DNA of 32,462 nucleotides. It comes from an uncultured Bacilli bacterium (lineage in GTDB: Bacteria > Bacillota_I > Bacilli_A > RF39 > UBA660). The position numbers and the translations under genes were made by a program. Positions 23,684 to 30,994 of this stretch are shown here, piece by piece (the stretch's first letter is position 1; each line of letters opens with the position of its first letter). Location of the stretch: contig CAKOMY010000012.1 of assembly GCA_934096815.1 (NCBI GenBank), forward strand, positions 1-32,462, in the 5' to 3' direction. Under the pieces are notes generated by a model. The model saw only the letters and a program-made list of their open reading frames with translations, did not search any database and was not told the DNA's origin.

Positions 23684-25946
23684 ACTTGATTTTACACCTT
23701 GTTAATTTTGTTGGCTCTGTTGATATTTGCTTTTCCTCATACATCAATTGAGATTTCAGTTTCTTTTTGTATATGTTAAGAACTTTTATATAATACTCAA
23801 TATAAACTTTATATGCTTCTATAATATCACTTGCATTCCTAATTTTAGCACTTATATCACAAGATTCTCGATAAGCAAGTTTTACATTATTGTAGCCAAC
23901 AGAGTATATATAATTGTCTTTTTCTAATATCGTTAAATTACAAAATAAATCACGAAATGCAATTTCATAATCGTCTAAATCACCCCCTATATTGGCTGCA
24001 TATTTAAAAATATAATTCATTTTCAATACACTTTCATAGAACAAATTAAATAAATAATTAAAAAGCCATTTGTTATTTTCAATATTGTCTTCCATGTAAA
24101 TAATTTTATTTGGTAATATAATACTACTGCTAAAGCTCCAAATTGCAGTTAAAAAATCATTATCTATTAATTTGTAAGATTCAAATTTTTTGAAAATAAT
24201 ACTTGGGGAGTTAGATCCTTCTGAAAGTATGATTTGTACTTTTTGATTTATTGATGGCGTGTCTTTTCCTATTATTATTTTTTCTAATTGTTCATTAACA
24301 TGAATTTTCATTGAATATATATGAATATACGTTCCACTTACTGTATCAGTTACTGTACCAATTGGTCCTAAAAAAAGCGTTTTGGTTTTGCTTGGTATGT
24401 ATATATTTATGTTTTTATCTTTACTTTGTATACAGGAATTTCTAAGATAGGTAGAATAGCTACTCAAATCACAATCTTTTGATAAATATGGTAAAACATT
24501 AAAATTTATTTTGTCTTTATATAATATATAATAAAGCACAATCTCTTCTGATTCATAATACTCTCTCAATTTTATTAAATCTATTGAATATTGATTTTGT
24601 GAGGTAATATCTTGTTTTGAACTAGGATTGATACATAAACCAAAAACATATTTATAATAATCTTTTTTTAAAGCATTTTTGCTAATCCAAGGCTCTTTAC
24701 CAATTAATTTAAGAGGATGGTCAAATGCTTTTTTATCAAAATACTTATCAATACCATCTACAAAATCTAACGATAAAAGCAATTCTACATTTGGAAAATA
24801 TTTAATATTAAAATCATCATATATAAACATATTTTTATAAATTTCATCACTTTCGGTTAAATTGAAAATTTTCAGTAACAAGCTATAAGCTTTATCGCTA
24901 ACTTTATTTGCTTCAAATATTTTTGATTGTTTTAGTATGAATGCTTCAGATTTACCTTTTATTATTTTACTATATAATATTAGTTCGTCTTTATTTGCTT
25001 TCTTATTAAAATACTCTGTGAAACCACTACTAATAGGGAAATAAGTATATACATTAAATATTATTTGATATAGGTCATTAAAATCGTCTTTGGTAATTAG
25101 ATTTCGTCCATATTTGTAAAATATAAGATAGTACATTTTTATTTTTTTAAGATTAGATATTTTTTCCTGTTGCTCCTTTTCATCAATTATTTCATTAAAA
25201 GCTATTATATCTAACTGTTCTTTCAATTTATTTATTAAGTCTTTATTTTCATATATAAATTTATCTATAAGTATTTCCATGTATGTTATTTCATCTGCAA
25301 TAGATATACTATCATCTAATTCAATTGATGAATTAAATAAATCTTTATAATCTTTCTCTACTTCGATGTATCTATCATTTAATGCTTTTTCAGTGCTTTT
25401 ATCGATATTTTTTGGATAGTTTGCGATTGCACAGGTACAGTAATCAATTATTTTTTGGTCGGCGATAACAAACATATTGTTTATAATATTCATTTGATGA
25501 TCTAAAGCTTTTAATATGTTTATTTTTCTTCTTCCTAAAACATATAGTCCCATATGTTTAGTTAAATATTTTTTATCTTTTCTAAGTTCATTTAAGGCAA
25601 TATATTTATATTTTAAAGTGTTATTTATTTCAGTTATTTTTTGAGAATAATATGCTAGTTTTTTACTGTCTATTATTGAGTTAACGATATTACCGAAATG
25701 ATCTTTATGCATAATATCTAGGGCTAAATCTTGATACATTTTTATTTCATTAAATAGTTCATTATCTAAGTTAATATAATTGTCTTCATTTTCATAAAAT
25801 TTTAGATAATCTTCTTTTAAGTTACTAACATATTCTTGTTCTTTAGTAGTTAATTCTTCAAATGAAGGTATTTTAAAAGACGAATTATTAACTAATTCTG
25901 TATTAAATATTTTATTTTTATTTTTAAATAAGTTACTCCAAAACAT
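23682..25946 (-). CDS. Large accessory protein of unknown function, paralogue 2 (754 aa)
   Basis: Starts MFWSNLFKNKNKIFNTELVN. An in-frame ATG at 25952 sits directly on the SD; the ATG at 25946 is seven bases from AAGGAG and matches the start of paralogue 1. Same plan as its partner: a near-identical N-terminal block of about 150 residues, helical middle, and a strand-rich part near 520-600 (INIYIPSKTKTLFLG, then NEQLEKIIIGKD). The helical C-terminus ends in a basic tail. It shares the upstream motif TGATAGAGTATA and leader with paralogue 1, but I cannot fix the -35. No known family recognised. The pair arose by tandem duplication; the identity pattern shows later sequence transfer between the copies. 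Confidence 0.85.
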   Translation of the reverse strand: MFWSNLFKNKNKIFNTELVNNSSFKIPSFEELTTKEQEYVSNLKEDYLKFYENEDNYINLDNELFNEIKMYQDLALDIMHKDHFGNIVNSIIDSKKLAYYSQKITEINNTLKYKYIALNELRKDKKYLTKHMGLYVLGRRKINILKALDHQMNIINNMFVIADQKIIDYCTCAIANYPKNIDKSTEKALNDRYIEVEKDYKDLFNSSIELDDSISIADEITYMEILIDKFIYENKDLINKLKEQLDIIAFNEIIDEKEQQEKISNLKKIKMYYLIFYKYGRNLITKDDFNDLYQIIFNVYTYFPISSGFTEYFNKKANKDELILYSKIIKGKSEAFILKQSKIFEANKVSDKAYSLLLKIFNLTESDEIYKNMFIYDDFNIKYFPNVELLLSLDFVDGIDKYFDKKAFDHPLKLIGKEPWISKNALKKDYYKYVFGLCINPSSKQDITSQNQYSIDLIKLREYYESEEIVLYYILYKDKINFNVLPYLSKDCDLSSYSTYLRNSCIQSKDKNINIYIPSKTKTLFLGPIGTVTDTVSGTYIHIYSMKIHVNEQLEKIIIGKDTPSINQKVQIILSEGSNSPSIIFKKFESYKLIDNDFLTAIWSFSSSIILPNKIIYMEDNIENNKWLFNYLFNLFYESVLKMNYIFKYAANIGGDLDDYEIAFRDLFCNLTILEKDNYIYSVGYNNVKLAYRESCDISAKIRNASDIIEAYKVYIEYYIKVLNIYKKKLKSQLMYEEKQISTEPTKLTRCKIK
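25405..25875. repeat. 471-bp near-identical block, copy 2
   Basis: Second copy of the block at 22984-23454, with one mismatch in 471 bases, inside the 5' part of paralogue 2. Confidence 0.95.
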
Positions 25947-26033
25947 ATGCATTCTCCTTAAGTAAAATATACTCTATCATATATAATGAAAAAACACAAA
26001 ATTATTTTTTTAAATGAAATTTCGTATTTTATA

Positions 26034-26063
26034 TTGACTTGGCAATTGATATTCTGATATTCT
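26034..26063 (+). promoter_or_regulatory. Promoter of the candidate toxin mRNA
   Basis: TTGACT, 18-base spacer ending in TGA, TATTCT on the plus strand (extended -10). Transcription is predicted to start near 26070, at AAGGAAC. Confidence 0.6.
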
Positions 26064-26131
26064 ATTCCTTAAGGAACATTTAATTGTTTAGGTGATTACC
26101 TCTACTTTAGCAATAGAAAGAGGTGATGGTT

Positions 26132-26227
26132 GTGAATAAAAGATTATTATATTTTATTTTAATTAATTTATTTATAATTATTTTTATTTTATTTTACATC
26201 ATTATTAAAATGATAGTGTTAAAATAA
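26132..26227 (+). CDS. 31-residue hydrophobic peptide (candidate type I toxin)
   Basis: GTG start with AGAGG eight bases upstream; an in-frame ATG two codons earlier lies too close to that SD. The peptide begins MNKRLLYFILINLFIIIFIL and ends in KMIVLK: a basic start, one membrane-spanning stretch of about 20 residues and a basic end. This is the shape of membrane-active type I toxins. I do not recognise it as a member of TxpA/BsrG, Fst/Ldr or other known families. It lies alone on the plus strand among minus-strand genes, with a foldback mRNA and a convergent antisense RNA. Toxicity is inferred from context only. Confidence 0.6.
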   Translation: MNKRLLYFILINLFIIIFILFYIIIKMIVLK

Positions 26228-26254
26228 AAACACCATAAACGTGGGGTTTTGGTG
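26221..26254 (-). terminator. Terminator of the antisense RNA
   Basis: On the minus strand CACCA-AAAC pairs with GTTT-(A)-TGGTG around a CCCAC loop, followed by TTTTTATTTT. It lies opposite the last codons and 3' side of the peptide gene. Confidence 0.72.
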
Positions 26255-26330
26255 CAATTCCTATAAAAGGTAATCACCCAACATTCCAAAATTAGGCGTT
26301 CCCTTTTTATTTTATGTAAGTCTTGCTTAC
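26221..26330 (-). ncRNA. Candidate antisense RNA (antitoxin)
   Basis: Predicted RNA of about 110 bases, from the promoter at 26337-26365 to the terminator at 26221-26254. It contains no reading frame. It is fully complementary to the 3' half of the peptide mRNA, including the strand (26268-26278) that closes the long-range helix. A 7-bp hairpin, ATGTAAG/CTTACAT with loop CAAGA, sits at its 5' end (about 26314-26332), a shape often used for first contact between antisense RNAs and targets. Confidence 0.5.
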
Positions 26331-26336
26331 ATATTC

Positions 26337-26365
26337 ATAATATCAAATTTTAATAATTTGTACAA
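26337..26365 (-). promoter_or_regulatory. Promoter of the antisense RNA
   Basis: TTGTAC, 17-base spacer, TATTAT on the minus strand. No gene follows before the terminator at 26221, which argues for a short non-coding product. Confidence 0.6.
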
Positions 26366-26400
26366 TAGTAATTTTTTTAGGAAAATTTTATATTTTATTT

Positions 26401-27000
26401 TTATTTTCTATAAGGATTTTGAGAGTAAATATAACTTCTGTAACGCATATTCTCATTTTCTTTTAATTGAGCACTTATTTCATTTTCTACTCTTATATTA
26501 TTTCTATATGCTGCTATCCTTGAACTTAAATAATAAACATATCTTTCAGTCATTGTTAATTGCTCATTAAAATATGAATCTCTCAATTTACGATATTCGC
26601 TCTCGAAATCTGTTAATGATAAATTTTCTATTCTATTAATTTCACTCTTTACATAATTAAGTTCTTCAGCTGTTAATTTACTTATTATTAAATCTTCCAA
26701 AGACTCTATTTTCATAAAATTACATACTTTTATATATTCCTCTTGTGTACAAGTATTTGTTTCATACTTATTAAATAAATCGGCATATGTTTGATATTTA
26801 ATATAATGGCTTAACTCAATTTGTTCAGATTCATTTAGTTCTTCAAATTTTCTAGACATTAAATAATTTTTTCTTTGTTTTTCAAATTCTGGCTCATAAT
26901 TTAGCCAAGCAATCCATTCTTTATAATCTTTTGTTACTGTTTTAGCACTACCATTTGATTTAGACATTTCTTGAACAAGTATTTTCCATATATTTGACAT
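26401..27000 (-). CDS. Hypothetical helical protein (199 aa)
   Basis: ATG at 27000 with GGAGG eight bases upstream and a good promoter just ahead. The protein starts MSNIWKILVQEMSKSNGSAK and is polar and Glu/Tyr-rich, almost entirely helical by composition (EQIELSHYIKYQTYADLFNKY, read in pieces). It has no membrane segment, metal-binding cysteines or motif that I can assign. It is transcribed on its own between the HAD-family gene and the candidate toxin-antitoxin locus, and belongs to the accessory block between the ybxB-like gene and rpoB. It resembles neither of the two large paralogues closely enough to claim kinship. Function unknown. Confidence 0.75.
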   Translation of the reverse strand: MSNIWKILVQEMSKSNGSAKTVTKDYKEWIAWLNYEPEFEKQRKNYLMSRKFEELNESEQIELSHYIKYQTYADLFNKYETNTCTQEEYIKVCNFMKIESLEDLIISKLTAEELNYVKSEINRIENLSLTDFESEYRKLRDSYFNEQLTMTERYVYYLSSRIAAYRNNIRVENEISAQLKENENMRYRSYIYSQNPYRK

Positions 27001-27024
27001 TAGTGTTCCTCCATTCGATATTAT

Positions 27025-27053
27025 ATTCTATAATAAAAATTGTTACTTGTAAA
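27025..27053 (-). promoter_or_regulatory. Promoter of the 199-residue protein
   Basis: TTTACA, 17-base spacer, TAGAAT on the minus strand, beginning just behind the stop of the HAD-family gene. Confidence 0.65.
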
Positions 27054-27055
27054 GT

Positions 27056-27535
27056 TTATTTCTTATTTGTTCTCTTTTGTATATTTTCATTAAATGAAAG
27101 AATTTTAACAGCTTGTTTAGCATCTACTTCAGTTAAACCAGTTGCATTATTCGTAATGACATGGTGATCTAATTTTAATGTATCATCATTATCTAAAACT
27201 ACATATTCAGTTATACCTAATTTTTTTAGTTTTACAGCTATTTCTTGAAGTTTATCTTTATATTTATTACTAGTTGTTAGACTTATAACATTCTTATCTA
27301 AACCATATTCTTCTAGTTTATTCATTAATATGTATAAATAGTCAGGAAATAAGCGCCAAATAGATGTGATTATTATCTTAGCGTCTGTTTCATCTACTAT
27401 ATATTTTAAGTTATATAAACATTCATCATCAAATGGTTCAATCATATTATCACTATAAGTTACAAATGATTTAATAAATGCGGTATGTTCATTAGAATTT
27501 AATACACCGTCAATATCTAAAAATATTGCTTTCAT
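27056..27535 (-). CDS. HAD-superfamily protein (Swiss-Army-Knife RNA-repair type HAD domain)
   Basis: The N-terminus MKAIFLDIDGVLNSNEH carries HAD motif I with Asp7 and Asp9. Motif II lies in IIITSIWR (Ser near 58), and the late acidic motif is VLDNDD near 113-118. At 159 residues it is a compact HAD without a large cap. This arrangement (DIDGVLN, then TSxWR, then DND) matches the HAD domain family first seen in Swiss-Army-Knife RNA-repair proteins; members are mostly predicted phosphatases. Its substrate is unknown. It overlaps the methyltransferase gene by four bases (ATGA), so it is translated from the same operon. The tail is basic (QKRTNKK). Confidence 0.82.
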   Translation of the reverse strand: MKAIFLDIDGVLNSNEHTAFIKSFVTYSDNMIEPFDDECLYNLKYIVDETDAKIIITSIWRLFPDYLYILMNKLEEYGLDKNVISLTTSNKYKDKLQEIAVKLKKLGITEYVVLDNDDTLKLDHHVITNNATGLTEVDAKQAVKILSFNENIQKRTNKK

Positions 27536-28116
27536 CTTGTTACCCTTACTACATAATAGCCCTTATCTCTTTTTAATATTTCAGCATGATGTTCTTTATT
27601 TAGGTCAGAAACAACTGTTTTAACACCATGATTGTTACGCATTACAAACCATAATTCTCCATTTTCAGTAAGATAATTGAAAGAAGAATTAAGGATTGTT
27701 AGGTATACTCCTTTTCCTGCTCTAATAGGTGGATTAGTTATAATTAAATCATATTTTTCATTAATTTTATCATACATATCACTTACAAATACGTTTGCTT
27801 TTACCTTATTTGATTTTACATTCATATTTGTTAAGTGAATGGCTCTATTATTAACATCAACCATATCAAAAGTTATATTTTTTAACTTAGATAACATTAT
27901 ACCAATAAAACCTACTCCACAACCCATATCTAAACCTTTAACATTATCTTTACCATATCTTATATATGTTTCTACTAATACTTTACTTCCTTCGTCTATT
28001 TTATCTTTAGAAAATATTCCTAGATCACTTTTAAATTTAAATGTTTCATTATTATAAGTATAGTAAACATCTCTAAGTTCACTTCTTAAATTTTCATTAT
28101 TATCAAAATATTGCAT
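27532..28116 (-). CDS. Class I SAM-dependent methyltransferase, RsmC/YbxB-like
   Basis: Contains the PrmA/RsmC-type core: FSKDKIDEGSKVLVE upstream of the fold, motif I LDMGCGVG at 62-69, DVNNRAIHL near 87-95, and the catalytic NPPI at 128-131. NPPI points to methylation of a base amino group, and homologues are predicted 16S rRNA guanine-N2 methyltransferases. Its length of 194 residues fits the Firmicutes YbxB type. In Bacillus subtilis ybxB sits between rplL and rpoB; here rpoB is 6.5 kb away and rplL is not in the window. The gene lies 17 bases after the YdcF-family gene and overlaps the HAD-family gene, so the three form an operon. Confidence 0.88.
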   Translation of the reverse strand: MQYFDNNENLRSELRDVYYTYNNETFKFKSDLGIFSKDKIDEGSKVLVETYIRYGKDNVKGLDMGCGVGFIGIMLSKLKNITFDMVDVNNRAIHLTNMNVKSNKVKANVFVSDMYDKINEKYDLIITNPPIRAGKGVYLTILNSSFNYLTENGELWFVMRNNHGVKTVVSDLNKEHHAEILKRDKGYYVVRVTR

Positions 28117-28133
28117 ATCTAACCTTTTATATC

Positions 28134-28763
28134 TTAAATTGTATATTTACGATATCCTTTCTTTTTTAAAAATTTATATGCTTCTAATACATTATCATCT
28201 ATTTCTATTTTAGGTAAATCAAATAATTTATAGTGCTTTAACATAAATATTTCACCAACTATTTCATTTATAACATCTGATTCAGACATATTATTTTCTT
28301 TAACTACTTTATTTATGTACTTTCTTAATGAAAGATTAACTGATGTTACTTTGCAATTAATATTATATTTTTGACAAATTAACTTAGTTCTTTTTAAAGC
28401 ATATGGCTTATGAACAATTATTAAGTTGTTATAATTTACCTTTTTTAAAGATTTTCTAATGTTTTGTTTGGTTGTTTTAGCGTGTTCTTCTAATACTATT
28501 TTAGCATTATTAATACCTAATTTAAGAGCATATTCTTTAAACCTTTTTGCTTCACTTGTTTTTATTTTACCAAGTGTTCCTTTACCTTTATATCCACTAA
28601 AAATTATTGTTTTAAAGTTGTATTTATCATCTAATTCTTTTACTACTTCAACGATTGTAGTATCGATAGACCCACAACCTAAGATAACATCACTTTTACT
28701 AATACTATCTTTAGTATTTAAATAATTATATATAATTTCTGCTTTATTTAATATTTCTTCCAT
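28134..28763 (-). CDS. YdcF/DUF218-family protein
   Basis: The order of motifs fits the YdcF-like (DUF218) family: DVILGCGSIDTTIVE near 25-39, a Gly-rich FSGYKGKGTLG near 55-65, and then E-A-KRFKEYALKLGI. ILVEEH-like acidic residues follow (VLEEHAKTTKQNI near 90-102), with IIVHKPYALKRT after that. Family members are implicated in envelope or vancomycin-susceptibility phenotypes (SanA) or in binding SAM (YdcF), but the reaction is uncertain. This one has no N-terminal membrane segment, so it is probably cytoplasmic like E. coli YdcF. There is no SD in front of the ATG, and the apparent -10 lies so close that the mRNA may be leaderless. Confidence 0.8.
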   Translation of the reverse strand: MEEILNKAEIIYNYLNTKDSISKSDVILGCGSIDTTIVEVVKELDDKYNFKTIIFSGYKGKGTLGKIKTSEAKRFKEYALKLGINNAKIVLEEHAKTTKQNIRKSLKKVNYNNLIIVHKPYALKRTKLICQKYNINCKVTSVNLSLRKYINKVVKENNMSESDVINEIVGEIFMLKHYKLFDLPKIEIDDNVLEAYKFLKKKGYRKYTI

Positions 28764-28770
28764 GTATATT

Positions 28771-28799
28771 ATTTTAACATGTTTTTGTTATAATTTAAA
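28771..28799 (-). promoter_or_regulatory. Promoter of the ydcF-like operon, probably leaderless
   Basis: TTTAAA, 17-base spacer ending in TGT, TAAAAT on the minus strand. The -10 ends only seven bases before the ATG, so the start site would fall on or next to the start codon. Confidence 0.45.
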
Positions 28800-28808
28800 T
28801 ATTTCATA

Positions 28809-29456
28809 TTATTTAATAAAAGTTTTTGGTTTATCTATATTTTTAACACAATTGAATAAAGCATTCTTTGATCTTTCATCCTCAATAATAACTTCTTTAA
28901 TTGGTACCACTACCATAACATTTTCTAAATCATAATTTATATTCATTACTTTAGATGAAGCTAATTGTTCGCTTTCATCTCTAATATAAATGTTCATGTC
29001 AACATCATTAATATTAGTAACATTTCTTTGTAAAATATAAACATTTAAATATCTAAACTCTAATTGTTTTGATATAGATGGTAAAACAATTCTTAGACTA
29101 GCTGATAATCTTTCTTCATTGTTAATACTTTCGATAAGTTGTTGCTTTGTAATATTTGATGATCTATTCATCCAAATATTTAGCACTACCTTAGCATCAA
29201 CGATACCGTATTGTTTAGAAAGTTCTTTAACAAAATCATATAAATTAACTGTTAAGGTATCTTCTAACATACTATCATGTTCTTGGACTAATGTATTAAG
29301 TTCTTCTTTTAGTTTATTTTGAGATTGTTCAAATTCCTCCATTAATTTAGCAATTTGCATTTTAAATCTTGTTTTTCTTTCTATAATTTCAGATGTTTTA
29401 TTTTGAATTTCAATTTCTTTTGCTGAGATGTTATTTATTTTTTCAATATTTTCCAT
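28809..29456 (-). CDS. Coiled-coil plus beta-domain protein A of a four-member local family
   Basis: 215 residues starting MENIEKINNISAKEIEIQNK, with the SD AGGAG eight bases upstream. The first 60-65 residues are charged heptad-like helix (ERKTRFKMQIAKLMEEFEQS). The family motif VNLYDFVKELSKQYGI follows near 70-85. The middle is strand-rich, and the conserved closing block is MNINYDLENVMVVVPIKEV near 169-187. It is the last gene of the C-B-A operon. Its closest resemblance is to proteins B and D through these two motifs, at low overall identity. No known family recognised; a structural or binding role is plausible but unproven. Confidence 0.8.
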   Translation of the reverse strand: MENIEKINNISAKEIEIQNKTSEIIERKTRFKMQIAKLMEEFEQSQNKLKEELNTLVQEHDSMLEDTLTVNLYDFVKELSKQYGIVDAKVVLNIWMNRSSNITKQQLIESINNEERLSASLRIVLPSISKQLEFRYLNVYILQRNVTNINDVDMNIYIRDESEQLASSKVMNINYDLENVMVVVPIKEVIIEDERSKNALFNCVKNIDKPKTFIK

Positions 29457-29475
29457 TATTTCTCCTATAATTTTT

Positions 29476-30141
29476 TTATAACTCTAATAATTTTGGATTA
29501 TCTTTTATTTTTTGTTTCCTTAAACAATTAATAATAGCTTGTTTAATTATATCGTATTGACAGACATAGTATAGTGGTAATTCAATAAGTACTTTATCTA
29601 AATCATAATTAATTTGAATGGACTTACCTAATAAATTATTTTCCTTAAATAATCTTAATAAACAATCGTCTTTACTGTTTTCATCTCTTTTCATTAAATG
29701 AATATATGCTAAACAAAAGGTAAATTCATTATTTGAATTAAAATATTTTCTATAATTATCTAATTTTATTGTTATATTACAATTTAATCTGTCAAATTGA
29801 TCAAATGTTCCTTCAATATTTTCTTCACTATATTTTCTAAAATCAGTAATAGGCATTTCAACTATAAGATTAACTTCTGGTTTAATTTTAGTTGTCTTTG
29901 TTAATTCATTTAATAAATCAGCTAAATTAATTATTACTGTTTTATTTTTTGTATAATCATATTTTTGATTGCTCAATTCTTCTATTTCATTTGTAATTAT
30001 TGCTTGAGATTCATTAAAATCTTTGGTTAGTTTAGCAATATATGCTTTAAATGATTTTTCTCTTTCTCTTTTTTCAATTTGTTTTAACGCTATTTGTCCA
30101 TTATATTCTTCATAGGTTTTAATTAGTTCTAATTCTTTCAT
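29476..30141 (-). CDS. Coiled-coil plus beta-domain protein B
   Basis: 221 residues starting MKELELIKTYEEYNGQIALK. It is clearly paralogous to protein D: both have REKSFKAYIAKL-type coiled coil, INLADLLNEL near 71-80, the block TKIKPEVNLIVEMP, EENIEGTFDQFDRLNCNITI, and the closing SIQINYDLDKVLIELP. The C-terminus ends with IINCLRKQ. No membrane segments and only scattered cysteines. It starts two bases after the protein C stop with AGAGG inside that gene, so it is translationally coupled. Function unknown. Protein D is the single-gene copy upstream with its own terminator. Confidence 0.82.
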   Translation of the reverse strand: MKELELIKTYEEYNGQIALKQIEKREREKSFKAYIAKLTKDFNESQAIITNEIEELSNQKYDYTKNKTVIINLADLLNELTKTTKIKPEVNLIVEMPITDFRKYSEENIEGTFDQFDRLNCNITIKLDNYRKYFNSNNEFTFCLAYIHLMKRDENSKDDCLLRLFKENNLLGKSIQINYDLDKVLIELPLYYVCQYDIIKQAIINCLRKQKIKDNPKLLEL

Positions 30142-30143
30142 TT

Positions 30144-30842
30144 TTATATTCCTCTTTTCTTTATTTTCTTATAATTTAATTTATTTTGATAACAATCTAT
30201 TATTGATTTCTTTATATCTTTATTTATAGTTATTAATTGTTTTATATCAAAAGTTATATTTATATCTTTTAGCTTGAAAGGAAGCACTAATGTGTTATCA
30301 TCCTCATTATGATGAAATATTATTTTGACTTGCTTACTAATATCACTTTGGAAATCTAAATTTGTTTCTGGCAAAATATCTATTCTAGCACATAATACAT
30401 TAAAAATATTATAAATTTCTTGATTATAAAATGGATTTAAATTTATAATTGAATCCTCAAATTCATAATTGTCAAAATTAAAGTTATTTTTAATTAAATT
30501 TTTCATTAATTTTGCAAAAGTATTATTTTGATTATTTTGTGATTCAATCACGTTTACTAATATAGATGGTAATTTTTCAGTAAAATTATCATTAGATGAA
30601 ATAATGCTTAATAGATCATATAAATTTAATGTTATAGTTTCTTTACCATAATTATCAATTAATTCTTCAATTTTATATAAATATTTATTTAAAATGATTA
30701 ATTCCTGATTTATATCTTTATCAGATAAAATTTTGTGATTATTTTTTAAAGTAATATATTCATTAATTAACTTTTTAAAATATAATCTTTCTATTTCTAG
30801 ATCTTCTAAAGATTTAATTTTATTTTCCAAGTCGTTTTTCAT
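30144..30842 (-). CDS. Coiled-coil plus beta-domain protein C (most divergent member)
   Basis: 232 residues starting MKNDLENKIKSLEDLEIERL. It keeps the plan of the family: an N-terminal helix of about 65 residues, ITLNLYDLLSIIS near 69-81, a strand-rich middle, and DINITFDIKQLITINKDIKK near the end, where the others have INYDLDK. Sequence identity to A, B and D is otherwise low, so kinship rests on position, size and these motifs. It is the first gene of the C-B-A operon, with SD AAAGG and a weak promoter whose -35 falls at the edge of the duplicated rpmF-end segment. Function unknown. Confidence 0.78.
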   Translation of the reverse strand: MKNDLENKIKSLEDLEIERLYFKKLINEYITLKNNHKILSDKDINQELIILNKYLYKIEELIDNYGKETITLNLYDLLSIISSNDNFTEKLPSILVNVIESQNNQNNTFAKLMKNLIKNNFNFDNYEFEDSIINLNPFYNQEIYNIFNVLCARIDILPETNLDFQSDISKQVKIIFHHNEDDNTLVLPFKLKDINITFDIKQLITINKDIKKSIIDCYQNKLNYKKIKKRGI

Positions 30843-30864
30843 AAGTAAACCTTTCTTATTTATT

Positions 30865-30893
30865 ACTTTATAATAAATAATTTTTTAAATCAA
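30865..30893 (-). promoter_or_regulatory. Weak promoter of the C-B-A operon
   Basis: TTGATT, 17-base spacer, TAAAGT on the minus strand. The -35 hexamer lies at the boundary of the direct repeat (30890-30950), at the same relative place as the -35 of gene D. Confidence 0.4.
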
Positions 30894-30950
30894 TAAATTA
30901 AGGCAAAAAAATAAAAGTTAATCTTCTTTATTAACTTTTATAACTTCTTT
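30890..30950. repeat. Direct repeat with detached rpmF end, copy behind gene D
   Basis: About 61 bases matching 31725-31787 with a 2-base length difference and a few mismatches. It carries a copy of the last rpmF codons plus the terminator, although rpmF is 0.8 kb away; gene D lies between the copies. Confidence 0.85.
30904..30941 (-). terminator. Terminator of gene D (copy of the rpmF terminator)
   Basis: Perfect 12-bp stem (ATAAAAGTTAAT and its complement), loop of seven bases, then a T-run on the minus strand; the same as at 31740-31778. Confidence 0.85.
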
Positions 30951-30994
30951 ACAAAAACACATTCTGATAATCTTACTTTATAACTTAAATTTTG

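Larger units (their letters stand above)
26070..26312 (+). ncRNA. Structured transcript carrying the peptide gene (candidate type I toxin mRNA)
   Basis: Predicted RNA of about 243 bases. Near its 5' end GGTGATTACCT (26091-26101) is perfectly complementary to AGGTAATCACC (26268-26278). Flanking GTT/AAC, TAATT/AATTA and GGAAC/GTTCC can extend this into a helix joining the two ends. Alternatively ACCTCT (26098-26103) can pair with AGAGGT (26119-26124), which is the SD of the small gene. The two pairings compete for the same bases. The plus-strand 3' end is placed in the T-run after GTTCCC. End positions are estimates. Confidence 0.5.

Noticed and set aside
26041..26330. 6S RNA, SRP RNA or a riboswitch as explanation for the structured region
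   Set aside because: No SRP GGAAG-type loop, no recognisable 6S closing-bubble sequence, and the interior is a clean hydrophobic reading frame with its own SD; the paired convergent promoters fit an antisense-regulated peptide better.
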